A stretch of 18,598 bases of DNA from CADCWK01 sp964244115 (GTDB lineage: Bacteria; Chloroflexota; Chloroflexia; Thermomicrobiales; UBA6265). Under the pieces are notes generated by a model. It searched no databases. It was not told the origin of the DNA and saw only the letters and a program-made list of their open reading frames with translations. How positions within the stretch are numbered: position 1 is the stretch's first letter; each line of letters opens with the position of its first letter. The position numbers and the translations under genes were made by a program. Where the stretch lies: positions 1-18,598 of the forward strand of contig CAXTHM010000070.1 of NCBI GenBank assembly GCA_964244115.1. The letters run 5' to 3'. Shown in pieces: positions 7,923 to 14,613 of this stretch.

Positions 7923-7951
7923 ACTATAGATCTCGTAAGTTGAGTTGTCAA
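7923..7951 (-). promoter_or_regulatory. Near-consensus sigma-70 promoter for YceI
   Basis: On the minus strand: TTGACA (7951-7946), a 17-base spacer, TATAGT (7928-7923). The expected transcription start is near 7916, giving a leader of about 95 bases. The spacer holds TTACGA (7938-7933), ending four bases upstream of the -10. A second TTACGA (7919-7914) lies 19 bases further on, over the expected start site. These are candidate operators for the divergent HxlR regulator. Confidence 0.7.
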
Positions 7952-8362
7952 CACCGTGCCACAGGCGTCTCTTCGACGTGTCGTCGCGTTTGCCACCCTG
8001 TCGTGACACGTCCTCCCTCTCTAGTGGTCTGTCACGGCTGATTGGCTGCCCTGGAGCAGACCGCTCCCCCGACCGGGGTGAACCTGCTTGCTCACCCGCC
8101 AAGGCGGCTCTCGCTGCGCCGCGGCTGAGCAGGTGCCCAGAGCCGGGAGACGCGGCAACGGGGCGAATCACCAGTGATAGACCAATAGGCTTCGGATCGA
8201 GCGTTCCGGACTCGAGCTCCTCGGCAGACGACGGCTTCGATCCCGAGCGCACTGGCCATGATCCCGCAGTGAGCGCATCCCGAGGACGAACGAGTCCGGG
8301 TCATCGCCCCTGCCGGCCATTACCCACCACGGAGGACCAGGGTGCCAAACGATCGATCGCGT
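7952..8362. other. Non-coding part of the divergent YceI/HxlR spacer
   Basis: About 410 bases with no convincing gene. The open frames (plus 7945-8403, minus 7740-8252) lack motifs, ribosome sites and the codon bias of the neighbours. Small hairpins are visible: CCGCC-AA-GGCGG near 8097-8108, enclosed by ACCTGCT/AGCAGGT, and GGAGC/GCTCC near 8053-8067. The enclosing pair could form a small structured RNA, but nothing matches a family I know. Confidence 0.35.
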
Positions 8363-8390
8363 TTGCGTATTCGCTTACGATCGGTAATAA
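8363..8390 (+). promoter_or_regulatory. Candidate promoter and operator for the HxlR regulator
   Basis: TTGCGT (8363-8368), a 16-base spacer, TAATAA (8385-8390). The spacer holds TTACGA (8375-8380), ending four bases upstream of the -10, the same placement as in the YceI promoter. TTAC-GATCG-GTAA (8375-8387) is an imperfect dyad, and GTATT/AATAC (8367-8371 and 8389-8393) flank it. This suggests an autoregulatory operator. The -35 is weak, so the promoter call is moderate. Confidence 0.5.
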
Positions 8391-8479
8391 TACGGCCACG
8401 TAGAAGCCCACGCCTCCGGTAGCCGCAGAACCTGCTTCGGGCGACCACGCTGTCGTGGGTCAATGGAAGGAGCGGCCGC

Positions 8480-8920
8480 ATGGCGTCACATGGCATCCAG
8501 TCTTCGTTCTGCCCCGTCTATCACCAAGCCGTCGAATTGATCGGCCGGCGCTGGACGGGCGCCATCCTACGGTCGATGCTCGCCGGCGCGACCCGGTTCA
8601 GCGACATCACCGCCTCGATCCCGTCCCTGAGTGACCGCCTCCTGAGCGAGCGCCTCAAGGAACTGGAGCTGCACGGCATCGTCACCCGCACCGTCATCCC
8701 CCAGACGCCGGTCCGGATCGAGTACCGGCTGACGGAGAAGGGCCGCGACCTTTCCGGTGTCGTCGAGGCGATCTCCGAATGGGGCGCGACCTGGTTGACG
8801 GCCGATCCCACCGCGATGGTCGGTCTCTGCGGGGACGACCAGAGCGCGGACGACCGTATCCGGGTGGTCGATCACCTCGTCGATGAATCCGCCGATTCGC
8901 GGTCGATGAGCGTCCGATAG
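8480..8920 (+). CDS. HxlR/DUF24 family winged-helix regulator, redox-cysteine type
   Basis: HxlR-type transcription factor, 146 aa. The N-terminal FCPVYHQAVELIGRRWTGAIL (10-30) carries the conserved DUF24 cysteine (Cys11). The winged-helix region follows: RFSDI at 39-43, LSDRLLSERLKELELHGIVTR at 50-70, and the wing EYRLTEKGRDL at 81-91. Cys117 in a C-terminal extension is a second cysteine, which could pair with Cys11 of the partner subunit, as the N- and C-terminal cysteines do in B. subtilis YodB. The start ATG at 8480 has GGAAGGAG seven bases upstream. It is divergent from the YceI and PPOX genes, which are its likely targets. The inducer (quinone, aldehyde or oxidant) is inferred from the family. 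Confidence 0.93.
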   Translation: MASHGIQSSFCPVYHQAVELIGRRWTGAILRSMLAGATRFSDITASIPSLSDRLLSERLKELELHGIVTRTVIPQTPVRIEYRLTEKGRDLSGVVEAISEWGATWLTADPTAMVGLCGDDQSADDRIRVVDHLVDESADSRSMSVR

Positions 8921-8954
8921 GTCCACACCGTTCTCCACCGACGACCGCAACGCC

Positions 8955-8982
8955 ACGGGGCCGCCATCACTGGCGGCCCCGT
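8955..8982 (+). terminator. Intrinsic terminator of the HxlR gene
   Basis: ACGGGGCCGCC (8955-8965) pairs perfectly with GGCGGCCCCGT (8972-8982), with loop ATCACT and a TTTT run at 8987-8990. It lies 35 bases past the HxlR stop. Confidence 0.85.
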
Positions 8983-9003
8983 AACGTTTTGCATCGGCTG
9001 TCG

Positions 9004-9038
9004 AAGGCGCAACCTGACCCGATGTCAGGTAGCGCCTT
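9004..9038 (-). terminator. Hairpin terminator of the solute-binding protein gene
   Basis: Bases 9004-9018 pair with 9024-9038 (15 positions, one A/A mismatch, 5-base loop CCGAT). It starts 9 bases beyond the stop of the minus-strand binding-protein gene. It stands back to back with the HxlR terminator between two convergent genes. Confidence 0.75.
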
Positions 9039-9047
9039 TGCGCTCTG

Positions 9048-10988
9048 CTACCGGTCGACCGGCTCGCTCCGGTTCCAGTTGGCGATGTTCCAGAAGCCGT
9101 CGTCGAAGGCCTGGAAGCCGTAGTTGTCCTCGCCAGTCGCCTTGTCCTCGCCGTGGATCAGCGAATTGTGGATCGCGTACGAATCGCTACCAGCCGCCCG
9201 GTTGACGAGCGGCACGACGACGACATCCGCCATCAGCATGTCGTTCAGGCGAATGATCGACTGGGCCGCCTCCTCGATCGTCGCGTACCCACCACCGTTG
9301 AGTGTCGCCCACTCGGCGTCGTAGGCTGGGTTCTGATAGCGCTGGGTGTTGGTCCCGGCCCAGCCGTTGGAGGCCTGCGCGATGTTCGGCGCACCCTCGC
9401 CGCCGGTCGTCCAGTTCCCGACATAGGTGATCGGCAGGCTCAGCGGAGCCCCGCTCGAGAACATGTTGATGTCGGTATACATGTGGCTGAGGTTCTGGGT
9501 GTTTCCGGCGGCGCTGTCGAAGAAGATACCCGCGTCCACCTGCTCCAGCTGGATCGCGACGCCGATCTCCCGCAGGTTCTGCTGGACGATGATCTGGGTC
9601 TTCTGCCGGACGGAGTTGATCGAGGTCTGGAGGCCCAGTTCCAGCCGGACCCCGTTCTTCTCCCGCGTCTCGCCGTTGCGGACCCAGCCGGCCTCATCGA
9701 GGATCTGGTTGGCCTGGTCGGTGTCGTAGGCCCAGGCCGTGTTCGGCGACTCCCACTGCGGGTTGCCGGTGATGATGTTGGACGTGGTGCGCTCGCCGTT
9801 CGGGTTGTAGAGCTGGTTCAGGATCAGCTCGCGGTCGACTCCGAGGGCGATCGCCTGACGGACGGCGATGTCGCTCAGGATCGGGTGCGGGATCTCCCAG
9901 TAGGACAGCTGCCCGTCCGGCCCGGCGGCGCGCGGGTCGGAGAAGTTGAAGTTGAGCCGCTCCTCGGTCGTCCGCGCGACCGCCCGGATCTGGCCCTGGC
10001 CGCCTTCGAGGTAGTCGGCGATCAGTTCCGGCTCGAGCTGGACGTTCCAGACGTAGTCCCAGTCGCCGGTCTGGACGACGGACTGGACCGCCGTCGCGAC
10101 GTCGCCGCCACCGCGCAGGTTGACGCGGGAGAAGTACGGCTTGGCCGGGTCGCGGTAGTTGGGGTTGGGCGTGAAGATGATCTGGTCGTTCGGCGCGAAG
10201 CTCTCGACGATGAACGGCCCGGTCCCGATCGGGGCCGTCTTCATGTCGCCGCCGGCCTCGACGTAATGGCGGGGGTAGACGGTGCCGAGCTGCTGGGTGG
10301 CGAAGGACTCGTACCAGTTGAAGTTCTGCTGCCCGAACGTGACCTGGACGGTCAGGTCGTCCAGCGCGGTGATGGCGGTGATCCGGGCCCAGGGCTGGAC
10401 CGAGAGGGCGCCGTTGGCCGGGTCGATTACCCAGCTATGGGTGAAGACGACGTCATCGGCCGTGAACGGCTGGCCGTCCGACCACAGGACTCCGGGAAGC
10501 AGCTTCAGGGTAACCTGCGTCAGTTCGGCGTTGAGGCCGCCGTTGGCGATGCTCGGCACCTCGGAGAGCAGGTTCGGCTGGATGCTGCCGTCCTCGAAGA
10601 TCCGCAGGAGCGGCTCGACGACGAGCTGCGAGGCGACGACGTTGGTGGTGCCGTTGGCGGCGTGCGGGCTGAGCTCGTTGACGGCCTGCCAGAACAGCAG
10701 CTTGAGTTCGCCATCCTGGCCGCGAACCTTTCCCTCGGTCCCGACGGCCGGAGCGACCGCGACCGGGGTGGCCGATGGGGCCGGCGTGGCATCCTGCGGG
10801 TGCGGGGCGGCGCCGACCGTCTGGGCGCCGCGGACCAGCCACTGGAGCATGGCGAGGCTGGCGCCGAGGGCCGTGCCGCGGGCGACGAAGTCGCGCCGGC
10901 TGATCTCGCCGTGGAGGAGTTGGCGGAACAGTTCGCTGACCCGGCTGCCGCCGGGCGAGAGGTCGCTGGGAATCCGACTCTGGGTCAT
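9048..10988 (-). CDS. ABC transporter substrate-binding protein, family 5 (peptide type), Tat-exported
   Basis: Extracellular solute-binding protein of family 5 (DppA/OppA-like), 646 aa. The N-terminus has a twin-arginine signal: SRRDFV (Arg31, Arg32), a hydrophobic stretch (ALGASLAMLQWLV) and a likely cut near VGA-AP (residue 60), followed by a Pro/Ala/Thr linker. The mature part shows family 5 features: GELKLLFWQAVNELSPH, the LPGVLWSDGQPFTADDVVFTH segment, GTGPFIVESF, NPNYRD, and DIAVRQAIALGVDRELIL. The start ATG at 10988 has AAGGA 12 bases upstream. No permease or ATPase gene is adjacent, so it is an orphan binding protein in this window. The peptide ligand is inferred from the family and from the neighbouring peptidases. 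Confidence 0.92.
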   Translation of the reverse strand: MTQSRIPSDLSPGGSRVSELFRQLLHGEISRRDFVARGTALGASLAMLQWLVRGAQTVGAAPHPQDATPAPSATPVAVAPAVGTEGKVRGQDGELKLLFWQAVNELSPHAANGTTNVVASQLVVEPLLRIFEDGSIQPNLLSEVPSIANGGLNAELTQVTLKLLPGVLWSDGQPFTADDVVFTHSWVIDPANGALSVQPWARITAITALDDLTVQVTFGQQNFNWYESFATQQLGTVYPRHYVEAGGDMKTAPIGTGPFIVESFAPNDQIIFTPNPNYRDPAKPYFSRVNLRGGGDVATAVQSVVQTGDWDYVWNVQLEPELIADYLEGGQGQIRAVARTTEERLNFNFSDPRAAGPDGQLSYWEIPHPILSDIAVRQAIALGVDRELILNQLYNPNGERTTSNIITGNPQWESPNTAWAYDTDQANQILDEAGWVRNGETREKNGVRLELGLQTSINSVRQKTQIIVQQNLREIGVAIQLEQVDAGIFFDSAAGNTQNLSHMYTDINMFSSGAPLSLPITYVGNWTTGGEGAPNIAQASNGWAGTNTQRYQNPAYDAEWATLNGGGYATIEEAAQSIIRLNDMLMADVVVVPLVNRAAGSDSYAIHNSLIHGEDKATGEDNYGFQAFDDGFWNIANWNRSEPVDR

Positions 10989-11050
10989 GTCTGGCTGATG
11001 TCCTTCGATAAGACGATGGGCGCCACGTTCCGTACATACGCCGGAACCGG

Positions 11051-11150
11051 CTCGGGAACGCTCGTCCCGGACGCTGCTTCAAGACCCGTGCCCGGCAGGT
11101 GCCGGGCGTATCAGGTCGATCACCGAGCGGTCTGGGTGAACGTTCCCGAG
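11051..11150 (-). promoter_or_regulatory. Structured leader of the solute-binding protein mRNA
   Basis: Nested pairings within the roughly 214-base leader: outer stem 11051-11060 with 11141-11150 (10 bp, perfect), middle stem 11082-11086 with 11129-11133 (5 bp), and inner hairpin 11090-11097 with 11100-11107 (8-base arms). I do not recognise a known riboswitch or T-box. It could be an untyped leader element or chance GC-rich folding. Confidence 0.35.
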
Positions 11151-11208
11151 GACGGAGACGCCGACGCACGGTTCAGGCGGGAGCCGATGGCTCACGTTCA
11201 TGCGACAT

Positions 11209-11237
11209 ACACTAAGTTAGTAGATCAACTTTGTCAA
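11209..11237 (-). promoter_or_regulatory. Promoter of the solute-binding protein gene
   Basis: On the minus strand: TTGACA (11237-11232), a 17-base spacer, TAGTGT (11214-11209). It lies in a short AT-rich patch inside GC-rich DNA. The expected start is near 11202, giving a leader of about 214 bases before the ATG at 10988. Confidence 0.6.
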
Positions 11238-11258
11238 AACCGCCTGAAGATCGCCCCG

Positions 11259-11531
11259 TCAACGTCGGACGCTTGGTCGGATGAGCAGGTCGAGCTCGTC
11301 GTCGCCGATCTGGAAGACATACCCGGCGACCGATACGATCGCCGGCGAGCTGACCTCGCCCCAGCGGATCTCGACCTGATGCCCCTCGATCGTCAGGTCG
11401 CGGGACGGCTCGAAACTGAACGGGTGCCGGGGGTTGCGGTAGATCTTCCGCGTCCCGCCGAGCTCCTCGACCGCCGCCATCGCCAGCCGCAGCGCCTTCT
11501 CTTCATTCATCGGCGCGTGCTGCCCCGTCAT
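11259..11531 (-). CDS. Small hypothetical protein (90 aa)
   Basis: I do not recognise this protein. It is 90 aa, soluble, with no signal peptide, membrane segment or cysteine. A predicted helix at residues 8-25 (MNEEKALRLAMAAVEELGG) precedes strand-like segments (HQVEIRWGEV, AIVSVAGYVFQIGD, ELDLLIR), suggesting a small alpha/beta fold. The ATG at 11531 is preceded by AGGAAG nine bases upstream; an internal ATG at residue 8 is possible. It is divergent from the first M20 gene and upstream of the binding-protein gene on the same strand, but the binding protein has its own promoter 22 bases past this stop. The ribosome site and typical GC-biased codons support a real gene. Confidence 0.65.
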   Translation of the reverse strand: MTGQHAPMNEEKALRLAMAAVEELGGTRKIYRNPRHPFSFEPSRDLTIEGHQVEIRWGEVSSPAIVSVAGYVFQIGDDELDLLIRPSVRR

Positions 11532-11758
11532 CGTCGCTCACTTCCTGCCGGTCGAATCGTCGGGCAGATCGCCCAATGCGGTCCCACCGAATGGACCGGA
11601 GATGAACCATGCGGTTCGCCGCCCCTATCGCGACGGTCGCCGGCTCTGGTATCGTCCGGGGTGTTTCTACCGCAAGCATACAGGCGGCCGGCCAGTGCGT
11701 CTGACGATGCCGTCGATCGGGCTCGCAGCGACGACCGCGCCGCCGGAGGACCCAGCCG

Positions 11759-12970
11759 ATGGTCGCCGCACCCCCGACACTCCATGACGCCGTCGACGAG
11801 ATCCTGCCCGGTCTGGTCGCCGATCGCCGCCACCTCCACGAGCACCCCGAACTCGGGATGCAGGAGACCGAGACGGCGAAGTTCGTCGCCGCCCGATTGC
11901 AGCAACTCGGCCTCGAGGACATCCGGACCGGCATCGCGAATACCGGCGTGACCGCCCTGATCCGGGGGACGAAACCCGAGGGTCCCGGCGCCGGCAAGGT
12001 GGTCATGCTCCGGGCCGACATGGACGCCCTCCCGATCGAGGAGGAAAACGACGTCGACTACCGGAGCCAGAACCCCGGCGTGATGCACGCCTGCGGGCAC
12101 GATGCCCACACCGCCATCCAGATGGGCGTCGCCCGGATGCTGATGGGACGCCGCGACCAGTTCGCCGGGACCGTCAAGGTCCTGTTCCAGCCCTGCGAGG
12201 AGGCGCCCCCGGGCGGGGCGCGGTTCATGATCGAGCAGGGCGTCCTCCAGAACCCGGACGTGACGGCCACCTTCGCGATCCACATGGCCAACTCGATGCC
12301 GGTCGGCAAGGTCGGGACGCGGGCTGGCGCCCAGCAGGCCGCGGCCGACCTGTTCACGGTCACCGTCCAAGGCAAGGGCGGCCACGGCGCCGCTCCGCAC
12401 ACGACCGTCGACCCGATCGTGATCGGCTCGCAGATCGTCGTGGCGCTCCAGACCCTCGTCTCCCGCGAGACGGACCCGTTGGCCTCCGTCGTCGTCACCG
12501 TCGGGACGTTCCGGGCCGGTTCCGCGCCGAACGTGATCCCCGACACCGTCGTCATGACCGGCACGGTCCGGACACTGGACCAGGCGATCCGCGAGCACAC
12601 CGCCGAGCGGATGCGGACCCTCGTCGAGGGCATCGCGAAGGCGATGGGCGGCTCGGCGACGCTCGACTACACCTGGGGCTACCCGGCCCTGGTCAACGAC
12701 ACCGACATGGCCCAGCTCGTCCTGGAGACCGGCGCCGAGGTCGTCGGCAAGGAGAACGTGATCGTGATCCCGCCCTCGATGCCGGGCGAGGACATGAGCT
12801 ACTTCCTCAACGAGGTGCCCGGCTGCATGTTCGTCGTCGGCTCGATGAACGAGGACAAGGGCTTCGTCTGGGGCCACCACCACCCGCGCTTCGACATCGA
12901 CGAGAGCTCGATGGCGATCGGCGTCGAGATGATGACGACGGTCGTGCTGAACTATTTCGAGCGAGGGTAG
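11759..12970 (+). CDS. M20 family amidohydrolase (copy 1)
   Basis: M20D-type metallo-amidohydrolase, 403 aa (IAA-amino-acid hydrolase, AbgB and CPSA-like group), predicted to cleave N-acyl amino acids or small peptides with two Zn or Mn ions. Metal and catalytic residues visible: Cys112 and His114 in MHACGHDAHT, Glu147-Glu148 in QPCEEAPPGGA, His175 in FAIHM, and His374 in the HHHPRF motif. The lid/dimerisation domain spans about 190-305 (KGGHGAAPH). The start ATG at 11759 has GGAGGA eight bases upstream. It is cytosolic. It is the first of three tandem paralogues of identical length. It differs from the others at the end (CMFVVGSMNEDKGFVWG instead of CFYN), so its substrate may differ. Confidence 0.93.
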   Translation: MVAAPPTLHDAVDEILPGLVADRRHLHEHPELGMQETETAKFVAARLQQLGLEDIRTGIANTGVTALIRGTKPEGPGAGKVVMLRADMDALPIEEENDVDYRSQNPGVMHACGHDAHTAIQMGVARMLMGRRDQFAGTVKVLFQPCEEAPPGGARFMIEQGVLQNPDVTATFAIHMANSMPVGKVGTRAGAQQAAADLFTVTVQGKGGHGAAPHTTVDPIVIGSQIVVALQTLVSRETDPLASVVVTVGTFRAGSAPNVIPDTVVMTGTVRTLDQAIREHTAERMRTLVEGIAKAMGGSATLDYTWGYPALVNDTDMAQLVLETGAEVVGKENVIVIPPSMPGEDMSYFLNEVPGCMFVVGSMNEDKGFVWGHHHPRFDIDESSMAIGVEMMTTVVLNYFERG

Positions 12971-13042
12971 GATCAGGCTACGTTCATTGCCCCACCCAGC
13001 CGACGCAGCGGCCCAGGACGCAGGGTCATGGGCTTGCCCTGA

Positions 13043-13083
13043 CCGGCCGCTACGGCGGCCGGACTCGCAAGCTTCGCCCCTAC
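13043..13083 (-). repeat. REP-like element, left copy
   Basis: A 20-base core (13064-13083) is the exact reverse complement of 14413-14432 in the next spacer. Next to it is a perfect hairpin, CCGGCCGC-TACG-GCGGCCGG (13043-13062). Read in the element's own direction, the core is followed by the hairpin, as in the other copy, although the hairpin sequence differs. It lies in the 155-base spacer between M20 copies 1 and 2. That spacer otherwise holds only an imperfect CAGGG/CCCTG hairpin and the ribosome site. Confidence 0.65.
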
Positions 13084-13125
13084 CGGACGGAGCTTCGCCC
13101 TCTCGCATCATAAGGAGACCGCCCC

Positions 13126-14337
13126 ATGTCCGTCGCCGACCTCTCGACCCTCGATGCCGCCGTCGACGAGATCCTGCCCGGCCTCGTCGCCGACCGCCGC
13201 CACCTGCACGAGCACCCGGAACTCGGGATGCAGGAGACCGAGACGGCGAAGTTCGTCGCCGCCCGCCTCCGGCAGCTCGGCCTGGACGAGATCACGACCG
13301 GGATCGCCAACACCGGGATCACGGCGCTGATCCGCGGGACGAACCCCGACGGCCCCGGCGCCGGCAAGGTGGTCATGCTGCGGGCCGACATGGACGCGCT
13401 GCCGATCCTCGAGGAGAACGACGTCGAGTACCGCAGCCAGAATCCGGGTGTCATGCACGCCTGTGGGCACGACGCGCACACGACGATGCTGATGGGGACG
13501 GCGCGCATCCTCATGGAACGCCGCGACCAGTTCGCCGGCACCGTCAAGGTCCTGTTCCAGCCGGCCGAGGAGGGGCCGGGTGGCGCCGAGCCGATGATCG
13601 CCGAGGGCGTGATGGAGGACCCGCACGTCGACGCCGCCTTCGGCATTCACGTCGCCGGCGACCTCCCGGTCGGGCAGGTCAAGGTCGCCTCCGGGCCGCG
13701 CAGCGCCGCCGCCGATTCGCTCCACCTGATCATCCAGGGCCGGGGTGCCCACGGCGCCGCCCCGCACAAGGGCGTGGACCCGATCGTGATCGGCGCCGAG
13801 ATCATCACCGCGCTCCAGACGATCGTCTCGCGCAACGTCGACCCGCTGGAACGCGCCGTCATCACCGTCGGCGCCCTCCACGCCGGGATCGCGCCGAACG
13901 TGATCCCGGACACGGCGGAACTCCGGGCGACGATCCGCTCGTTCAAGCCGGAGGTCCGCGACCTGCTCGCGAAGCGCATCCCGGAGGTCTGCGAGGGGAT
14001 CGCCGAGGCGATGGGCGGCAGCGTGACGATCGATTACCACTTCGGCTACCCGCCGCTGGTCAACGACGTCGCGATGGCCGGGCTGGTCAAGCGGGCCGCG
14101 ATCGACGTCCTGGGCGACGAGAACGTCCATGAGGCGACACCGGGGATGGGCGCCGAGGACATGGCCTACTTCCTCAACCTGGTCCCGGGCTGCTTCTACA
14201 ACGTCGGCGTTCGCAACGAGGCCCGCGGCATCGTCTGGGGCGCCCACCACCCGAAGTTCGACCTGGACGAGGACTCGCTCGCCGTCGGCGTCAAGGTCAT
14301 GACGAGCGTCGTCATGCGGTACTTCGCCGAGGGGTAG
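13126..14337 (+). CDS. M20 family amidohydrolase (copy 2)
   Basis: Second M20D amidohydrolase, 403 aa, with the same metal ligands as copy 1: the MHACGHDAHT motif with Cys112 and His114, the Glu pair in QPAEEGPGGA, FGIHV, and AHHPKF near the C-terminus. It has Ala where copies 1 and 3 have Cys just before the Glu pair (QPAEE versus QPCEE), and the loop after it is one residue shorter. The start ATG at 13126 has AAGGAG at 13112-13117, 8 bases upstream. It is flanked on both sides by inverted copies of a REP-like repeat, unlike the outer copies. The predicted reaction is hydrolysis of an acyl-amino acid or peptide amide; the substrate is unknown. It may be transcribed together with copies 1 and 3. 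Confidence 0.93.
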   Translation: MSVADLSTLDAAVDEILPGLVADRRHLHEHPELGMQETETAKFVAARLRQLGLDEITTGIANTGITALIRGTNPDGPGAGKVVMLRADMDALPILEENDVEYRSQNPGVMHACGHDAHTTMLMGTARILMERRDQFAGTVKVLFQPAEEGPGGAEPMIAEGVMEDPHVDAAFGIHVAGDLPVGQVKVASGPRSAAADSLHLIIQGRGAHGAAPHKGVDPIVIGAEIITALQTIVSRNVDPLERAVITVGALHAGIAPNVIPDTAELRATIRSFKPEVRDLLAKRIPEVCEGIAEAMGGSVTIDYHFGYPPLVNDVAMAGLVKRAAIDVLGDENVHEATPGMGAEDMAYFLNLVPGCFYNVGVRNEARGIVWGAHHPKFDLDEDSLAVGVKVMTSVVMRYFAEG

Positions 14338-14412
14338 ACCTCGGAGGGGCGAATACCGATGCATCGTCCGTGTCGCACGGATGGCACGGCGGCATGGCCG
14401 GGGTCGGTCTCC

Positions 14413-14451
14413 GTAGGGGCGAAGCTTGCGAGCCAGACGCCCGCAGGCGTC
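14413..14451 (+). repeat. REP-like element, right copy (inverted)
   Basis: The core 14413-14432 is an exact 20-base inverted match to 13064-13083, followed three bases later by the hairpin GACGCC-CGCA-GGCGTC (14436-14451). The hairpin sequence differs from the left copy while its position is kept. The surrounding 276-base spacer (14338-14613) also holds a 10-base palindrome (14357-14366) and TCCGTG-TCG-CACGGA (14367-14381). No gene is seen there. Confidence 0.65.
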
Positions 14452-14613
14452 ATCACTCCGCAGGGCGATAACCGGCGTCCCGGGTTCAACCGTGGTCATG
14501 ATCGTGGCAACGCTACCGGACCCAGATAACCGTCTCGCCTGGCCCCACCCCTGCGAATTGGCGCCGCGTGCCCCTCTCACCATTACCTTCCCGACACCCG
14601 GAGGATTCGTTCG

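Noticed and set aside
7945..8403. Possible plus-strand gene of 152 codons in the YceI/HxlR spacer
   Set aside because: No ribosome site, no motif, and codon use unlike neighbouring genes; it also covers the likely HxlR promoter.
10989..11200. TPP riboswitch or T-box in the binding-protein leader
   Set aside because: An ACCTGAT string resembles part of the TPP element, but the other conserved TPP segments and any T-box anticodon-binding sequence are missing.
9153..11951. Plus-strand open frame of 932 codons opposite the solute-binding protein
   Set aside because: It is antisense to a gene with a Tat signal and family 5 motifs; there is no ribosome site, and it runs through the promoter and the start of M20 copy 1.
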